Shown here: positions 27,091 through 36,820 of the stretch, piece after piece | Numbering within the stretch: the stretch's first letter is position 1 | Layout: each line of letters starts with the position of its first letter | NCBI RefSeq assembly: GCF_001618955.1 | Contig: NZ_LVYV01000005.1 | Location: 112,659 to 176,658 of the forward strand | Direction: 5' to 3' | DNA: 64,000 nucleotides | Source: Tardiphaga robiniae | GTDB taxonomy: Bacteria > Pseudomonadota > Alphaproteobacteria > Rhizobiales > Xanthobacteraceae | Made by a program: the position numbers and the translations under genes | The notes under the pieces: generated by a model | What the model was told of the DNA's origin: nothing | The model's input: only the letters and a program-made list of their open reading frames with translations | Database searches by the model: none

Positions 27091-27861
27091 ATGCGAAATC
27101 TTCTCCTTTCAACCGCCGCCGTCATTATGGTCGGTGCGGCATTTGCCGCCCCAGGCCAATCGGCTGAGCTACCCAAAGGGGCTGCTCACAATATCGTGCT
27201 CGTCCATGGCGCTTTCGTCGACCAGACGAGTTGGCAGCCCGTTGCCGACATCCTTACCAAGAAGGGCTACAACGTCACGCTCGTCGAAAATCCGCTCACC
27301 TCCCTTGCCGCTGACGTCGACGCCACCAAACAGGCCCTGGCGAAGCAGGACGGCAAGACCGTTCTCGTCGGCCACTCCTGGGGCGGCGTGGTCATCACGC
27401 AAGCCGGTAACGATCCCAAGGTTTCGGCACTCGTCTACGTCTCCGCTTTCGCGCCCGACGTGGGACAATCTCTCGCGGCCCTCGCCAAGAGCGGTCCTGC
27501 GACCGAAGGTGGTGCGGCGATTCATCCCGACGACAAGGGCAACCTTTACATCGACCCCAAGGTGTTTCCTTCGGCGGTCGCGGCTGACCTTCCCCCGGAG
27601 ATCGCCGTGCACCTGGCTAACTCGCAGCTTCCGTTGAATCACGTTGCATTCGAGGCGCCCGTCGACATTGCAGCCTGGCGCGACAAGCCGACGTTCTATG
27701 TGATCAGCACCAAGGACAAGGTGATCGCACCCGAGGCCCAGAAGTTTTTCGCCGGCAAGATGAAGGCTCAGACGACGGAAGTCGCCGGCAGTCATGCTTC
27801 GCTCGTTGTTCATGCGAAGGAAGTCGCGGCGGTGATTGAAAAGGCCGCGCTGGTGAAGTGA
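27091..27861 (+). CDS. Exported alpha/beta hydrolase
   Basis: AACAGGAGCTACTA precedes the ATG at 27091, and the product opens into a signal peptide (MRNLLLSTAAVIMVGAAFA, cut near APGQSAE). The mature 230 residues carry IVLVHGAFVDQTSW (oxyanion side), nucleophile elbow GHSWGG, an acid in STKDKVI and histidine in GSHASLV. It belongs to the EstC/PNAE-like small esterase branch with a short cap. It probably cleaves an ester or acts on a signal molecule in the periplasm. It is the first gene after the divergent AraC regulator, and the next hydrolase follows on the same strand after 83 bases. Confidence 0.88.
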   Translation: MRNLLLSTAAVIMVGAAFAAPGQSAELPKGAAHNIVLVHGAFVDQTSWQPVADILTKKGYNVTLVENPLTSLAADVDATKQALAKQDGKTVLVGHSWGGVVITQAGNDPKVSALVYVSAFAPDVGQSLAALAKSGPATEGGAAIHPDDKGNLYIDPKVFPSAVAADLPPEIAVHLANSQLPLNHVAFEAPVDIAAWRDKPTFYVISTKDKVIAPEAQKFFAGKMKAQTTEVAGSHASLVVHAKEVAAVIEKAALVK

Positions 27862-27944
27862 CACGACCGCTCCCGGCATTCGTACCGGGAGCGCTCCACA
27901 GGTCCCCCACTCGATTACTTCATACCAGACATCCGGAGAATGAC

Positions 27945-28802
27945 ATGACTGCACTCGACATCACGAGTGAGGACGCCACGCTTGAAACGGCACCCACACG
28001 TTACATCGAAGGTCGCGGAATCCGCTTCGCCTATCGCCGCCTCGGCCCATCGACCGGAACGCCGCTGGTTCTTCTGCAGCACTTCTCGGGCAACATCGAT
28101 GCGTGGGATCCCGCCGTCGTCAACGCCCTCGCCGCTGATCGCCCTGTGATCGCCTTCAACAACGCCGGGGTCGGTCGCTCGAGCGGTCAAACGCCCGACA
28201 ATGTCGCGGCGATGGCACGGGACGCGGTCGCCTTCATCAACGCGCTTGGCTTCTCCGAAGTCGACCTGCTGGGCTTTTCCCTCGGCGGATGCATCGCCCA
28301 GCAGATCGCTGCCGAGCACGGACGTTTGGTCCGCAAGCTCATCCTCGTCGGCACCGCGCCCAAAGGCGGAGAGGAACATTTGTTAGCGGTTCTCCAAGAA
28401 GCGTTTTCCCAAACCGATGCACCGGATCCCCGCCTGCCGCTGTTCTTCACGAAGTCGTCCGCCAGCCAATCGTCCGGCCTGGCGTTCCTGAAGCGGACGC
28501 AGGTGCGTAAGGACGATAGGGACACCGACAACGGCAGCGCGGTCACCGATCCGCAGGCCAAGGCGCTGCTCACTTGGTGCGCCACACCTGATCCCGAGCA
28601 CGCCATGCTGCGCGCCATCCGCCAGCCCACTCTTGTGGTCAGCGGTAGCCACGACACCATGCTTCCAGCAAACAATGCCTACGCAATGTTCAAAGAACTC
28701 AGCAACGCGCAGCTGGTCCTCTATCCCGATTCAGGCCACGGCGCTCTGTTTCAGCACAACGAGATTTTCGTCAGTCACGTCCGGACTTTCCTGAACGCGT
28801 AA
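27945..28802 (+). CDS. Cytosolic alpha/beta hydrolase
   Basis: The ATG at 27945 has CCGGAGAATGAC upstream. The 285-residue enzyme has no signal peptide. The motif LVLLQHFSGNIDAWDP covers the oxyanion region, FSLGG is the nucleophile elbow (Ser in LLGFSLGGCIA), SGSHDTMLP holds the acid and DSGHGALFQ the histidine. It resembles perhydrolase/3-oxoadipate enol-lactonase type enzymes. It is likely co-transcribed with the exported hydrolase before it, under the AraC regulator. The substrate is unknown. Confidence 0.88.
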   Translation: MTALDITSEDATLETAPTRYIEGRGIRFAYRRLGPSTGTPLVLLQHFSGNIDAWDPAVVNALAADRPVIAFNNAGVGRSSGQTPDNVAAMARDAVAFINALGFSEVDLLGFSLGGCIAQQIAAEHGRLVRKLILVGTAPKGGEEHLLAVLQEAFSQTDAPDPRLPLFFTKSSASQSSGLAFLKRTQVRKDDRDTDNGSAVTDPQAKALLTWCATPDPEHAMLRAIRQPTLVVSGSHDTMLPANNAYAMFKELSNAQLVLYPDSGHGALFQHNEIFVSHVRTFLNA

Positions 28803-28881
28803 CCGGCGGCCGCATGATCGCTGGCGAGAGGTCGACGCGATCATACGCACTTTATCCATGAGAGTTATTTCGGAGGATAAA

Positions 28882-29376
28882 ATGAAAATAGAGAAAGTCG
28901 AGGTCGAACGTTTCAGCCTTACGAGCTTAAAGCCATTCGATGCCGTTGTGGCCGCGCTCAAGTCGGCTGTCGGGCAGCCCGACATAGTCGAATTTTTCAA
29001 GGCGTCGAGGGCGGCAAATTCCTTCCCGGAGTTGGAGCGCGTTGTGCAAAGCGGGCTCGGCCGCACGGGCTTTATGCTTTTCGCTGAATTCGACTTGGGC
29101 GCGGTTCTGCGTCGTGAAACCGGTTCAAAGATGCCTAACAGCATGCGGTTTTTGGTGGGAAATCCACTCATCATGAAAGAAATGGTCAAATACGTACCTG
29201 ATGCTGGATCGTACGCTCCAGTTACAATCCTCATTGATGAACGTTCCGATGGCGTGCATCTCTCCTATGACAGAATGGAGAGCTATCTCTTGCCATATGG
29301 CAGCGCAGAAGCACTCGCCGTCGCGCGCAACCTCGATGCGAAAATCACGACCTTGCTGCGCGAATGTGCAAACTAA
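28882..29376 (+). CDS. DUF302-domain protein
   Basis: An upstream ATG at 28858 is in frame, but CGGAGGATAAA points to the start at 28882 (MKIEKVEVERFSL). The 164-residue product matches the DUF302 pattern: KPFDAVVAALKSAVGQPDI, FMLFAEFDLGAVL, FLVGNPLIMKEM, YAPVTILIDE and LDAKITTLL. Its biochemical role is unknown; members are often found next to thiol-stress or sulfur genes. Base composition is lower in GC than upstream. The NTF2-like gene follows on the same strand. Confidence 0.75.
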   Translation: MKIEKVEVERFSLTSLKPFDAVVAALKSAVGQPDIVEFFKASRAANSFPELERVVQSGLGRTGFMLFAEFDLGAVLRRETGSKMPNSMRFLVGNPLIMKEMVKYVPDAGSYAPVTILIDERSDGVHLSYDRMESYLLPYGSAEALAVARNLDAKITTLLRECAN

Positions 29377-29501
29377 AACTTCCCGATGACGTTTCGGTCG
29401 GTGGAAGTGAGCGTCTCAAAGCGGCAATCGCGCAACGCGAGAACGCAACTTCGTGACGCGAGCGAGACGAATGGCCATTAAACCAGGAAGAGCATTCCGA
29501 C

Positions 29502-30029
29502 ATGTACAAGAAACCTCTTGCCCTCCTCATCGCGACGGCTCTTTCGACGATGGCTGTCACGGCTGCTCCTGCCGCCAGTGCTGAGCCGCTGGATGCCGCG
29601 ACCCTTGACACCATCAAATCGCAGTTTGGCAGGCTCATGGAATTGGCCAACAACCACGATTTCAAGGCTCTGCACGAGATGTTCTGGCAATCGCCGTCGA
29701 CCCTGTTGGTGGCGAAGAGCGCGATCCCGTCCGAGGGGAACTGGGCCGGCTTTTGGGGCAACGAAGCTATTGATCAAAAGCTGCATGACATCGGTAGCTC
29801 CGGTCCGGTCGTGCTCGAGCCAGATTATTCGAAGCTCAAGATTGTCAGCCTAACGCGCGACGTAGCAGAGTCCTATGTGCCGATGAACATCACGGTCTCA
29901 TATGCGGGACAGGATGGGACAGCAAGGCCGTTTCTGATGATCATCAATTGGCTTCGCGTCGGGAAGGACTGGAAGGTCGCTTCCGAAATCATTCTGCCGG
30001 TGCCGCCGACGCCCGCTGCGAAGGGCTAG
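29502..30029 (+). CDS. Exported NTF2/SnoaL-like protein
   Basis: The product has 175 residues with a signal peptide (YKKPLALLIATALSTMAVTA, cut near ASAEP). The mature part has the SnoaL-like alpha+beta pattern: GRLMELANNHDFKALHEMFW, then VAESYVPMNITVSY and INWLRVGKDWKVASEI. Such domains bind small hydrophobic ligands or catalyse isomerisation. GGAAGAG precedes the ATG. It closes the rightward hydrolase cluster. Confidence 0.72.
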   Translation: MYKKPLALLIATALSTMAVTAAPAASAEPLDAATLDTIKSQFGRLMELANNHDFKALHEMFWQSPSTLLVAKSAIPSEGNWAGFWGNEAIDQKLHDIGSSGPVVLEPDYSKLKIVSLTRDVAESYVPMNITVSYAGQDGTARPFLMIINWLRVGKDWKVASEIILPVPPTPAAKG

Positions 30030-30175
30030 GACCCCAGGCATCTGTTAAGCGACATCTCGCCGAGGAGTTCAGGTCGGGAGCCAGCCTTCGGATATTTGCG
30101 GCAAACATCCTAGAGCTTGAGCGTCTGCTTTGCGCCATAAGCGGCCATCGACCGTCCACCACCGCGATACCGGGC

Positions 30176-31207
30176 TTAACTCGCTGAATCTTTTAACCAG
30201 GAGGAAATCGTCTCGTTAAGATAGTCGGGCACTTCATGCTGAATGAAGTGGCCAACTCCAGGAACGATTTTGACCGTGAGATTGTCGGGGTTTTCCATCC
30301 ATGACTTTTCGAGATCAAGAGTGCTCAGTAAAGCATGGCTCTCTTCGATTCCGTGCACATGCAACACCGGGCATTTGATCACGGCACCGTAGATTTTCTT
30401 CATGGTCGGATCGAAGAGGTTAAGCGCTAACTGAGAGAGACTGTAGTTGGCTTTGTAATAGGCCATTATGGACAAGATGGACGATTTTGAGAAAGCCTCA
30501 ATATAACGACGCTTAACCTCTGGATTTACAACCCAGTATGCCAAATCTTCCGCAGTCAGATTGTCGCCCTTGCCTCGAGCGAAGAACCGTGTGGCGTAAG
30601 CGCTGGCCCTCGTCTGCGCGATAGGATGATTCCAGGGGAGCAGTTCCTTGGTGATGGCGCCAGGATGAGGAACGCTGAGGACGACAAGTCTTTCGACCAG
30701 ATCCGGATTTTGCCCGGTGAATAGCCATGACAAGGCGGCACCCCAGTCGTGCCCAATCAGGATGACCTTGCGACCGTTTCTCTCTGCGTTGATCACGGCG
30801 CGGATGTCATCGAGGAGAACCGAAAACTTGTAGTTCTCGACGCCTTCTGGCCGATCGCTCAAATCGTACCCGCGCAGATCAAGAGCGACCACCTGATAGT
30901 TTGCTGAAAATATCTGGATCTGATTTCGCCAAGAATACCAAAAGTCCGGAAATCCGTGCACGAACACCATCAGCGGCTTTTGATTGGATCCCATTGTGAC
31001 GTAGTGGATTTTCGTTCCCGCATTGTCCGCATACTTGTGCAGAAGGTTCGGATCCTTATCGATATCAACGGCAGGCTCGCTCAAAGCGGCCGGGATTTTA
31101 TTGTGCCAGACGGCCTCGTCTGAAGTCTCCCCGGAAGCAACCTGAGTGAACATCGCAGTGAACATGGCGGCTCCTAAAAGCAACATTGAGCGGATTCTGG
31201 AGGCCAT
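30176..31207 (-). CDS. Exported epoxide hydrolase-like alpha/beta hydrolase
   Basis: The 343-residue protein has a signal peptide (SMLLLGAAMFTAMFTQVASG). The oxyanion motif HGFPDFWYSW (HGxP) and the nucleophile aspartate in GHDWGAALSW place it with soluble epoxide hydrolases and haloalkane dehalogenases. The histidine is in GVGHFIQHE, with a cap domain between. It should open epoxides or dehalogenate small molecules in the periplasm, which is uncommon since most relatives are cytosolic. It is divergent from the TetR gene, with a palindromic operator between them. GC content is low for the window. Confidence 0.88.
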   Translation of the reverse strand: MASRIRSMLLLGAAMFTAMFTQVASGETSDEAVWHNKIPAALSEPAVDIDKDPNLLHKYADNAGTKIHYVTMGSNQKPLMVFVHGFPDFWYSWRNQIQIFSANYQVVALDLRGYDLSDRPEGVENYKFSVLLDDIRAVINAERNGRKVILIGHDWGAALSWLFTGQNPDLVERLVVLSVPHPGAITKELLPWNHPIAQTRASAYATRFFARGKGDNLTAEDLAYWVVNPEVKRRYIEAFSKSSILSIMAYYKANYSLSQLALNLFDPTMKKIYGAVIKCPVLHVHGIEESHALLSTLDLEKSWMENPDNLTVKIVPGVGHFIQHEVPDYLNETISSWLKDSAS

Positions 31208-31360
31208 CTCAGTGATCCCGTTCGCTAGAACAGTTGCCGAAATCGAAGTTCCTCGAACTCATTTGAGTATTTCCTGCGCAGCAATCTGAGGGATTTGCAT
31301 ATGCCCGCGTGCAACTTCTGGATTGCGATTTGATAACGGTGATATGGCGGGACATATTTA

Positions 31361-31395
31361 CTATGGTGATTGCCATAGTATGGCGATCACCATAG
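31361..31395. promoter_or_regulatory. 35-bp near-perfect palindrome, likely TetR operator
   Basis: Left arm CTATGGTGATTGCCATA and right arm TATGGCGATCACCATAG pair with one mismatch around a central G. It is centred in the gap between the divergent epoxide hydrolase and TetR genes, 31 bases before the TetR start. That is the position of a self-controlled TetR-family site. Confidence 0.75.
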
Positions 31396-31426
31396 ATGTG
31401 TCAAGCGAGGCGTGGTATGCTGACGG

Positions 31427-32008
31427 ATGCCCCGTAAGACCGACGCCCGCGATCGCGCGATTGCCACTGCCGAGCGACTGTTTCGCATCCAAGGCTACAC
31501 TGCGACCGGATTGAACCAGATCATTCAAGAAAGCGGCTCGCCTAAGGGATCGTTCTATTTTCACTTTCCGCGCGGCAAGGCACAGCTCGCCGAAGAAGCA
31601 ATCGATCACTACGTTGCGAGGCGAATTGCTGTATTGCGGGATATCTCGGCGAATACAGCGGGAGATGCTCTGAATTTCGTTCATCGGCTTTTCGGCACAT
31701 TCGCCGCCGAAATGGTCGCCTCTGATTTCCAGTATGGATGTCTGATGCAAAATCTGGCGAATGAGCTGCCTGCGCTCGACGCTGAGCTGACCAAACGGGT
31801 AGCGCGCGGATTTGTTGATTCGACCGAGATTGTTGCGGAGCATTTTAGGGGGTGCGGTTTCGCTTCCGCGCGCGCATCTTCTACCGCAGCGGCATTGGTA
31901 GCCGCTGTCGAAGGCGCGCGAACAATCGCTCGCCTGGAACGCACGCCGGCGATATTCAAGGCTCTGGCGGATGTTAGCGTCCAGGGGTGGGCTGCCCGCA
32001 AAGGGTGA
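31427..32008 (+). CDS. TetR-family transcriptional regulator
   Basis: This is a 193-residue regulator. The helix-turn-helix lies at about residues 8-55 (RAIATAERLFRIQGYTATGL, then GSPKGSFYFHFPRGK), followed by an all-helical ligand domain (FAAEMVASDFQYGCLMQNLA, AALVAAVEGARTIAR). It resembles the YxaF/LmrA-like group that represses divergent detoxification genes. The palindrome upstream would let it control itself and the epoxide hydrolase. No clear Shine-Dalgarno precedes the ATG. Confidence 0.88.
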   Translation: MPRKTDARDRAIATAERLFRIQGYTATGLNQIIQESGSPKGSFYFHFPRGKAQLAEEAIDHYVARRIAVLRDISANTAGDALNFVHRLFGTFAAEMVASDFQYGCLMQNLANELPALDAELTKRVARGFVDSTEIVAEHFRGCGFASARASSTAAALVAAVEGARTIARLERTPAIFKALADVSVQGWAARKG

Positions 32009-32297
32009 TCCAGGATCAGTGTTAGCGCCCGGCGGCGCGGATAGTAGCTGCGATCCTCGACCGTCTTGTCGCTGCAATTGCTGTCACCGGCCGCCCCTAA
32101 CGCCTCCTCTCGATGGCGACGATGTCAGCTTCGGGTCATTTCAGACGAATTCAGCGGGGCGCGATCTCGTCCGCCACACGGTGTCAATATGATCGATTGA
32201 CCGCTTTGCGCCAAAGGCGGACGGCTTTGTTGCCGGTCGTTATCGTACCCCGATATTTACGAACGCAGACGACTGGGTCGCAATCCTTGCGCAGCCC

Positions 32298-33197
32298 CTA
32301 CGGAACTAGATCAAACAATTGATGCTTGATGAATTGTCCAGCTGACCTGAGCGCCAACCTTGCGTCTGTAAGACCGCCATTCCACAGAGGCCATGCATGG
32401 ATCATGTCGGGCCATACCTCCAACGTCGTTGCGACGTCGGCTATCGCGGCAGCCTCCGCGAAACGCGTCGAGTCTGCGAGCAAAGTTTCGGCTGACCCGA
32501 CCTGAATGAGTGTTGGTGGAAATCCTCTGAGGTTCGAGAACAGCGGAGACAGAAACGGGCTCCTGCGGTCGAGCGATGCCGGAGCAAAGGCGTCAGCCAG
32601 TTCCTCGAGGTAGCCACGGTGGATGATCGGATCGATCTGATCCTTGCTTTGTAGCGTCGTCCCGGACATTGAAAGATCGGTCCAGGGCGAAATAAGCCAA
32701 GCGCATGCCGGCGACTCTTCGTTGGCTCTGCGCAAGGCGTTGATTAGGGTAATTGTGAGATTGCCGCCAGCGCTGTCACCGCCAACTACTATATCGCTGG
32801 CGTCTATGCCCTGCTGGCGCAGATATCGCCAAGCGCTCATCGCGTCGTCGTGAGCGGCAGGAAACGGATTTTCCGGCGCGAGCCGATAGTCCATCGCCAG
32901 GGTGCTTATGCCAGCAGCCCGCCCCGCCTCTGTCACGAGGCGTCGATGACTGAGGATTGATCCCGAACAAAAACCGCCTCCATGAAAATACAGAAGCACG
33001 CGCGTCGTATCTGCCCCCGGTGAGAAGGACCATTCCCCCGCGACATTGCCGCAATCGACAGTCCGCAACTCGACATCGTCGGCCACCGGCCAGATCGACC
33101 CGACTTCATCAAGTCGCTGCCGGCGTTGATCCCACCCGACCGGGCGGGGCTTTGACAACAGTACTGCGCGAATATTCGCAATCCCACTTTCGGCCAA
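32298..33197 (-). CDS. Alpha/beta hydrolase of the hormone-sensitive lipase family
   Basis: The 299-residue product opens with TTG at 33197. HGGGFCSGS gives the oxyanion hole, VGGDSAGGNL the nucleophile serine, an acid follows in SAETLLADS, and the histidine is in DMIHAWPLW. These mark HSL/family IV esterases that cut short-chain esters. No signal peptide is seen, so it acts in the cytosol. It is convergent with TetR and divergent from the methyltransferase gene. The exact start is uncertain because the ribosome site is weak (GGGGGAAA at 14 bases). Confidence 0.85.
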   Translation of the reverse strand: MAESGIANIRAVLLSKPRPVGWDQRRQRLDEVGSIWPVADDVELRTVDCGNVAGEWSFSPGADTTRVLLYFHGGGFCSGSILSHRRLVTEAGRAAGISTLAMDYRLAPENPFPAAHDDAMSAWRYLRQQGIDASDIVVGGDSAGGNLTITLINALRRANEESPACAWLISPWTDLSMSGTTLQSKDQIDPIIHRGYLEELADAFAPASLDRRSPFLSPLFSNLRGFPPTLIQVGSAETLLADSTRFAEAAAIADVATTLEVWPDMIHAWPLWNGGLTDARLALRSAGQFIKHQLFDLVP

Positions 33198-33409
33198 GGA
33201 TAATTTCCCCCGAAAACTCGTGAAAATTGAGCGGCAATTTCAAAACTTCGCAGAAGCAAGTCTAGAGGGAACACAGGTATTGCGCCAGCAGCGGACAATC
33301 CCGCATAATCCTGAATCTGACATCGATTGGCGCTCGGCTCCCACTTGTAATTCGCCAGTCGTGCTTAACTAGAACGAGGGCTGTTCTTCACAAAGTGGAG
33401 GATGCTGCA

Positions 33410-34471
33410 ATGCGTGAACCAAATCTTGAAAAGCTGAACGCACTCGTAGGAAAGCTGGTCAACGACCTCGGCATTTCACTCGGCGGTGCCAGTATACTGC
33501 TCGGCGATCGTCTCGGCCTCTACAAGGCAATGGCGGATGGAGATATCTTCACGCCTTCGGAGCTTGCCAAGAAGACCGGCCTGCATGAGCGTTATGTCCG
33601 CGAGTGGCTCTCCGGCCAGGCCGCCTCTGGTTACATCGATTATCACCCTGAAAAAAACGCGTTCTCGCTCTCGGCCGAACAAGCGATGGCGTTCGCCGAG
33701 GAGGGGTCGCCAGCTTTCTTCGCCGGTGCATTCGATGTCGTACAGTCCACCTATCTCGACGAACCCAAGGTCGCCGAAGCATTTCGAACAGGAAAGGGCG
33801 TTGGCTGGCATGAGCATTCGAAGTGCCTTTTTTCGGGCACCGAACGCTTCTTCAGGCCGGGCTATAACGCCAATCTGGTTTCGAACTGGATTCCGACGCT
33901 CGAAGGCGTCGAAGCCAAACTGAAAGCTGGCGCCAAGGTGGCGGATGTCGGATGCGGCCACGGCGCCTCTACCATCGTGATGGCGCAGGCGTACCCCAAA
34001 TCCAGGTTCTTCGGGTTTGATTACCACAAACCTTCGATCGATCGCGCGAAGGTCCTGGCCCAGGAAGCGGGGGTCGGAGACCGAATTGAATTCGCGCAGG
34101 CCAGTGCCAAGGATTTTCCGGCAAAAGACTACGATCTAGTCGCTTTCTTCGATTGCCTGCATGACATGGGCGACCCCGTTGGTGCGGGCAAGCATGTCAA
34201 GGAAACACTGGCCAAAGACGGGTCGTGGATGATCGTCGAGCCATTTGCTCATGACAATCTCAAGGACAATCTCAACCCGATCGGGTCCATTTTCTATCAC
34301 GCCTCGACATTCATTTGTACACCTGCGTCGCTCTCTCAGGAGGTGGGCTTGGGGCTCGGTGCCCAGGCAGGTGAAAGTAAATTGCGTCAGGTCGCGACTG
34401 AGGCAGGATTCAAGCGCTTCCGCCGCGCGACTGAGACGCCTTTCAATATGATCTTCGAAGTACGCGCTTGA
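33410..34471 (+). CDS. SAM-dependent methyltransferase with N-terminal winged-helix domain
   Basis: GGAGG eight bases upstream supports the ATG at 33410; a GTG at 33395 is a weaker choice. The 353-residue enzyme has an N-terminal dimerisation/winged-helix part (about residues 20-85, TPSELAKKTGLHERYVREWL). A class I SAM-binding core follows (VADVGCGHGASTIVMAQAYP near 180, FFDCLHDMGDP near 250). The substrate is not evident. Its last 187 bases plus 42 bases of flank are repeated at 42195-42423, so the coding end here may have been replaced when the secretion island arrived. Confidence 0.85.
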   Translation: MREPNLEKLNALVGKLVNDLGISLGGASILLGDRLGLYKAMADGDIFTPSELAKKTGLHERYVREWLSGQAASGYIDYHPEKNAFSLSAEQAMAFAEEGSPAFFAGAFDVVQSTYLDEPKVAEAFRTGKGVGWHEHSKCLFSGTERFFRPGYNANLVSNWIPTLEGVEAKLKAGAKVADVGCGHGASTIVMAQAYPKSRFFGFDYHKPSIDRAKVLAQEAGVGDRIEFAQASAKDFPAKDYDLVAFFDCLHDMGDPVGAGKHVKETLAKDGSWMIVEPFAHDNLKDNLNPIGSIFYHASTFICTPASLSQEVGLGLGAQAGESKLRQVATEAGFKRFRRATETPFNMIFEVRA

Positions 34472-34510
34472 TCTCTCAGATCATCGGTGCGGAGCGACCC
34501 GGATGCCGCG
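34282..34510 (+). repeat. 229-bp direct repeat, left copy (methyltransferase 3' end)
   Basis: This copy is intact with the methyltransferase gene. It matches 42195-42423 base for base except for about 8 substitutions and no gaps. Similarity stops sharply at both ends (left CGGGTCC, right GATGCCGCG). The pair bounds the RTX secretion locus. Confidence 0.95.
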
Positions 34511-35399
34511 GGAAATGCAGCTTCTAGGGGTTGCATCGCTTCGGACTGATGTCACCTGACGACAAGACCGCTACAGATACGAAAGGAGCCGCTGCAAAAA
34601 CCTCTCGAAAGTGTAGTTCTGAGTAAGCTGACCGCCACAAAGATCTTGTCTCGCTCATGGCAAGCGGCCGACATCGTCCGTTACCGATTGTCGGTTTGGC
34701 ACCAGAAGCGGACGTGAGCTATCTTAATGTCGCAAAGGATTACCGCATGCGTGAGCGGCTTCAAATCGACTAATTGGATACCCGGCACCGATGTTGCGGT
34801 CGAGCGGCTCGTCGATGTGCGACACGATGCCGATTACATGTGACACTCGTAGGATAGATCGATTCCAGGATTCGGCAATATACTTGGGATGGGCGTTGCA
34901 CATTGTTGGCGTTAAGCCAGTTTCATGCACATGAGCTTCGCGTCATCCTTCCTTTCTGCAAGACCTATTGAGACGATTAACGCGAGTATGGCTGAAGTAG
35001 ACGAAGGCACTCGGCTAGATGGAGCAGTCGTCACGAGCCACGCGCGAGAGCACTCTGCAATCCGTAAGAATACCGTATAGTTAGAGTTCTGCTCTGCCCT
35101 TCATCTTCAGATTGCACGCTCGACGCGCTTAATCATGGCCTCAGAGCATTATTGTCGAACTTGAATATTACGGCAGCAGGGCTGTCCTTCAGATGAATCC
35201 TGAGCGAACATTTACGCAATAGCTTTCCATATCACGCGCTGCATTTTGTCCCCACATGGGGATTGCGCAAAATTCGCTCGATCGACACGCTCGGTGTCAG
35301 CGATCTCCGGTTGTCGAGGGGGTAGCTAGGTTCATGCATCTCTGTTCAGCGCGAAGCGTAGTCGCGTTAGAAGCGCGACATCATCATGGAGTGGCAATC
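34511..35399. other. Low-GC intergenic stretch upstream of RTX gene
   Basis: Nearly 900 bases start exactly where the direct repeat ends. Frequent stops occur in all frames and no convincing gene was recognised. A 68-residue minus-strand frame at 34724-34930 has no family match that I can name. The stretch should hold the RTX promoter and may include remnants of the mobile DNA that brought the island. Confidence 0.45.
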
Positions 35400-36809
35400 A
35401 TGGCACTGATCAATGGTACACCAGGTAACGACATTCTGGACGGCACCCCAGTTGCGGATACGATCAATGGGCTCCCGGGTAATGACACTCTCTCGGGCCT
35501 CGGCGGTGATGACACGATCAACGGTGGAGCCGGTAACGACTCGATCGATGGTGGCGTCGACAACGACACCTTGAACGGCAACGCGGGAGACGACTCCATT
35601 CTCGGAGGAGATGGAAACGACCAGATCAGTGGCGGCGCTGGCATCGATACGATCGACGGTGGCGCTGGAGATGATACGGCTAGCGGCGACGCGGGGGACG
35701 ATACGATCAATGGCGGATCGGGGAATGATGATCTCTCCGGCAACGCGGGGGCGGATACGATCGATGGCGGCGACGGAAATGACAACGTCGACGGCGGTGC
35801 TGGAAATGACGTCCTCTCGGGGGGCGCAGGCGATGATACACTCGCAGGCGCTGCTGGCGATGACACATTGAATGGTGGTGATGGTGCTGACGCTCTGTCA
35901 GGCGGGGTGGGCGCTGATACCATCAATGGCGATGCCGGCGACGATACCCTGACCGGCGGGCTCGGCAATGACACGCTGGAAGGCGGCGACGGCAATGATA
36001 CCGCCAGTGGCGGCCTGGGTGATGATACGGTGAATGGCGGCCTCGGTGATGACACACTGAATGGCGGTGCCGGTAACGACACCATGAACGGAGGCGATGG
36101 TATCGACACCCTCAATGGCGATGCCGGGAACGATATCATGAACGGCGACGCCGGAAACGACACACTCAATGGTGGAGCGGGCGACGACGTCATGGATGGC
36201 GGTGCGGGTAACGACCTGCTGGCAGGTGACGCCGGTGACGACACAATCGAAGGCAGCGCTGGCGATGACGTCGCTAACGGCGGCGACGGGGCAGACGAAC
36301 TGTCCGGTGGCACCGGCGTCGATACGTTAAACGGCGATGCAGGCGACGATACGCTTGCCGGCGGCGGTGGAGCGGATGCGCTTGAAGGCGGCGACGGTGA
36401 CGATACGCTGGCCGGCGGTGCAGGAAATGACACGCTCAACGGCGCAGCGGGCGATGATGAGCTGAGCGGCGGTAACGGCGCTGACGTGATGAACGGCGGT
36501 ATCGGTGATGACGTGCTTACAGGAGGCGCCGGAACCGACGCGATCAACGCTGGCGATGGTACGGGCGCGGACTTCGGTGATGACGAAGTTACCGATCTCA
36601 GTTTTGCTGACGGTGACACCATCAGCATCGATGCGGCGCCTGGCTATGACCCGACAACGGTGGCCGTCGACGACGATGGTACCAATACCACGCTGGATTT
36701 CGGCTTCGGAACCATCACTCTCGATGGCATTACGGGCGGAGGAACCCCCTATGCATCGATCGAGGACATAAATAACGCAGCGGGTTACACCGCCATCGAA
36801 GTTGTCTGA
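35400..36809 (+). CDS. RTX repeat protein, type I secretion substrate
   Basis: The ATG at 35400 ([15 protein letters not shown]) is chosen over an upstream in-frame start because it opens directly into the repeats, with TGGAG nine bases before. The 469-residue product has about 42 consecutive nonapeptides of the GGxGxDxLN kind (about residues 5-385), which should bind calcium and form a long beta-roll outside the cell. The last 85 residues are the uncleaved C-terminal secretion signal ([11 protein letters not shown], ending EVV). No enzymatic or adhesion domain is present. The exporter genes follow. Role unknown: matrix, coat or calcium-sponge functions are conceivable. Confidence 0.93.
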   Translation: MALINGTPGNDILDGTPVADTINGLPGNDTLSGLGGDDTINGGAGNDSIDGGVDNDTLNGNAGDDSILGGDGNDQISGGAGIDTIDGGAGDDTASGDAGDDTINGGSGNDDLSGNAGADTIDGGDGNDNVDGGAGNDVLSGGAGDDTLAGAAGDDTLNGGDGADALSGGVGADTINGDAGDDTLTGGLGNDTLEGGDGNDTASGGLGDDTVNGGLGDDTLNGGAGNDTMNGGDGIDTLNGDAGNDIMNGDAGNDTLNGGAGDDVMDGGAGNDLLAGDAGDDTIEGSAGDDVANGGDGADELSGGTGVDTLNGDAGDDTLAGGGGADALEGGDGDDTLAGGAGNDTLNGAAGDDELSGGNGADVMNGGIGDDVLTGGAGTDAINAGDGTGADFGDDEVTDLSFADGDTISIDAAPGYDPTTVAVDDDGTNTTLDFGFGTITLDGITGGGTPYASIEDINNAAGYTAIEVV

Positions 36810-36820
36810 TCATTGACGAC

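Noticed and set aside
34724..34930. 68-residue minus-strand frame upstream of the RTX gene
   Set aside because: No ribosome site, no recognisable domain, in a stretch with frequent stops.
35400..36560. Short tandem repeats resembling a CRISPR or minisatellite
   Set aside because: The period is 27 bases in frame with GGxGxDxxx codons and there are no spacers; it is the RTX protein repeat.
35384..36628. 414-residue Ser/Pro-rich frame on the minus strand
   Set aside because: It is the mirror of the RTX repeats; no start context or independent family features.
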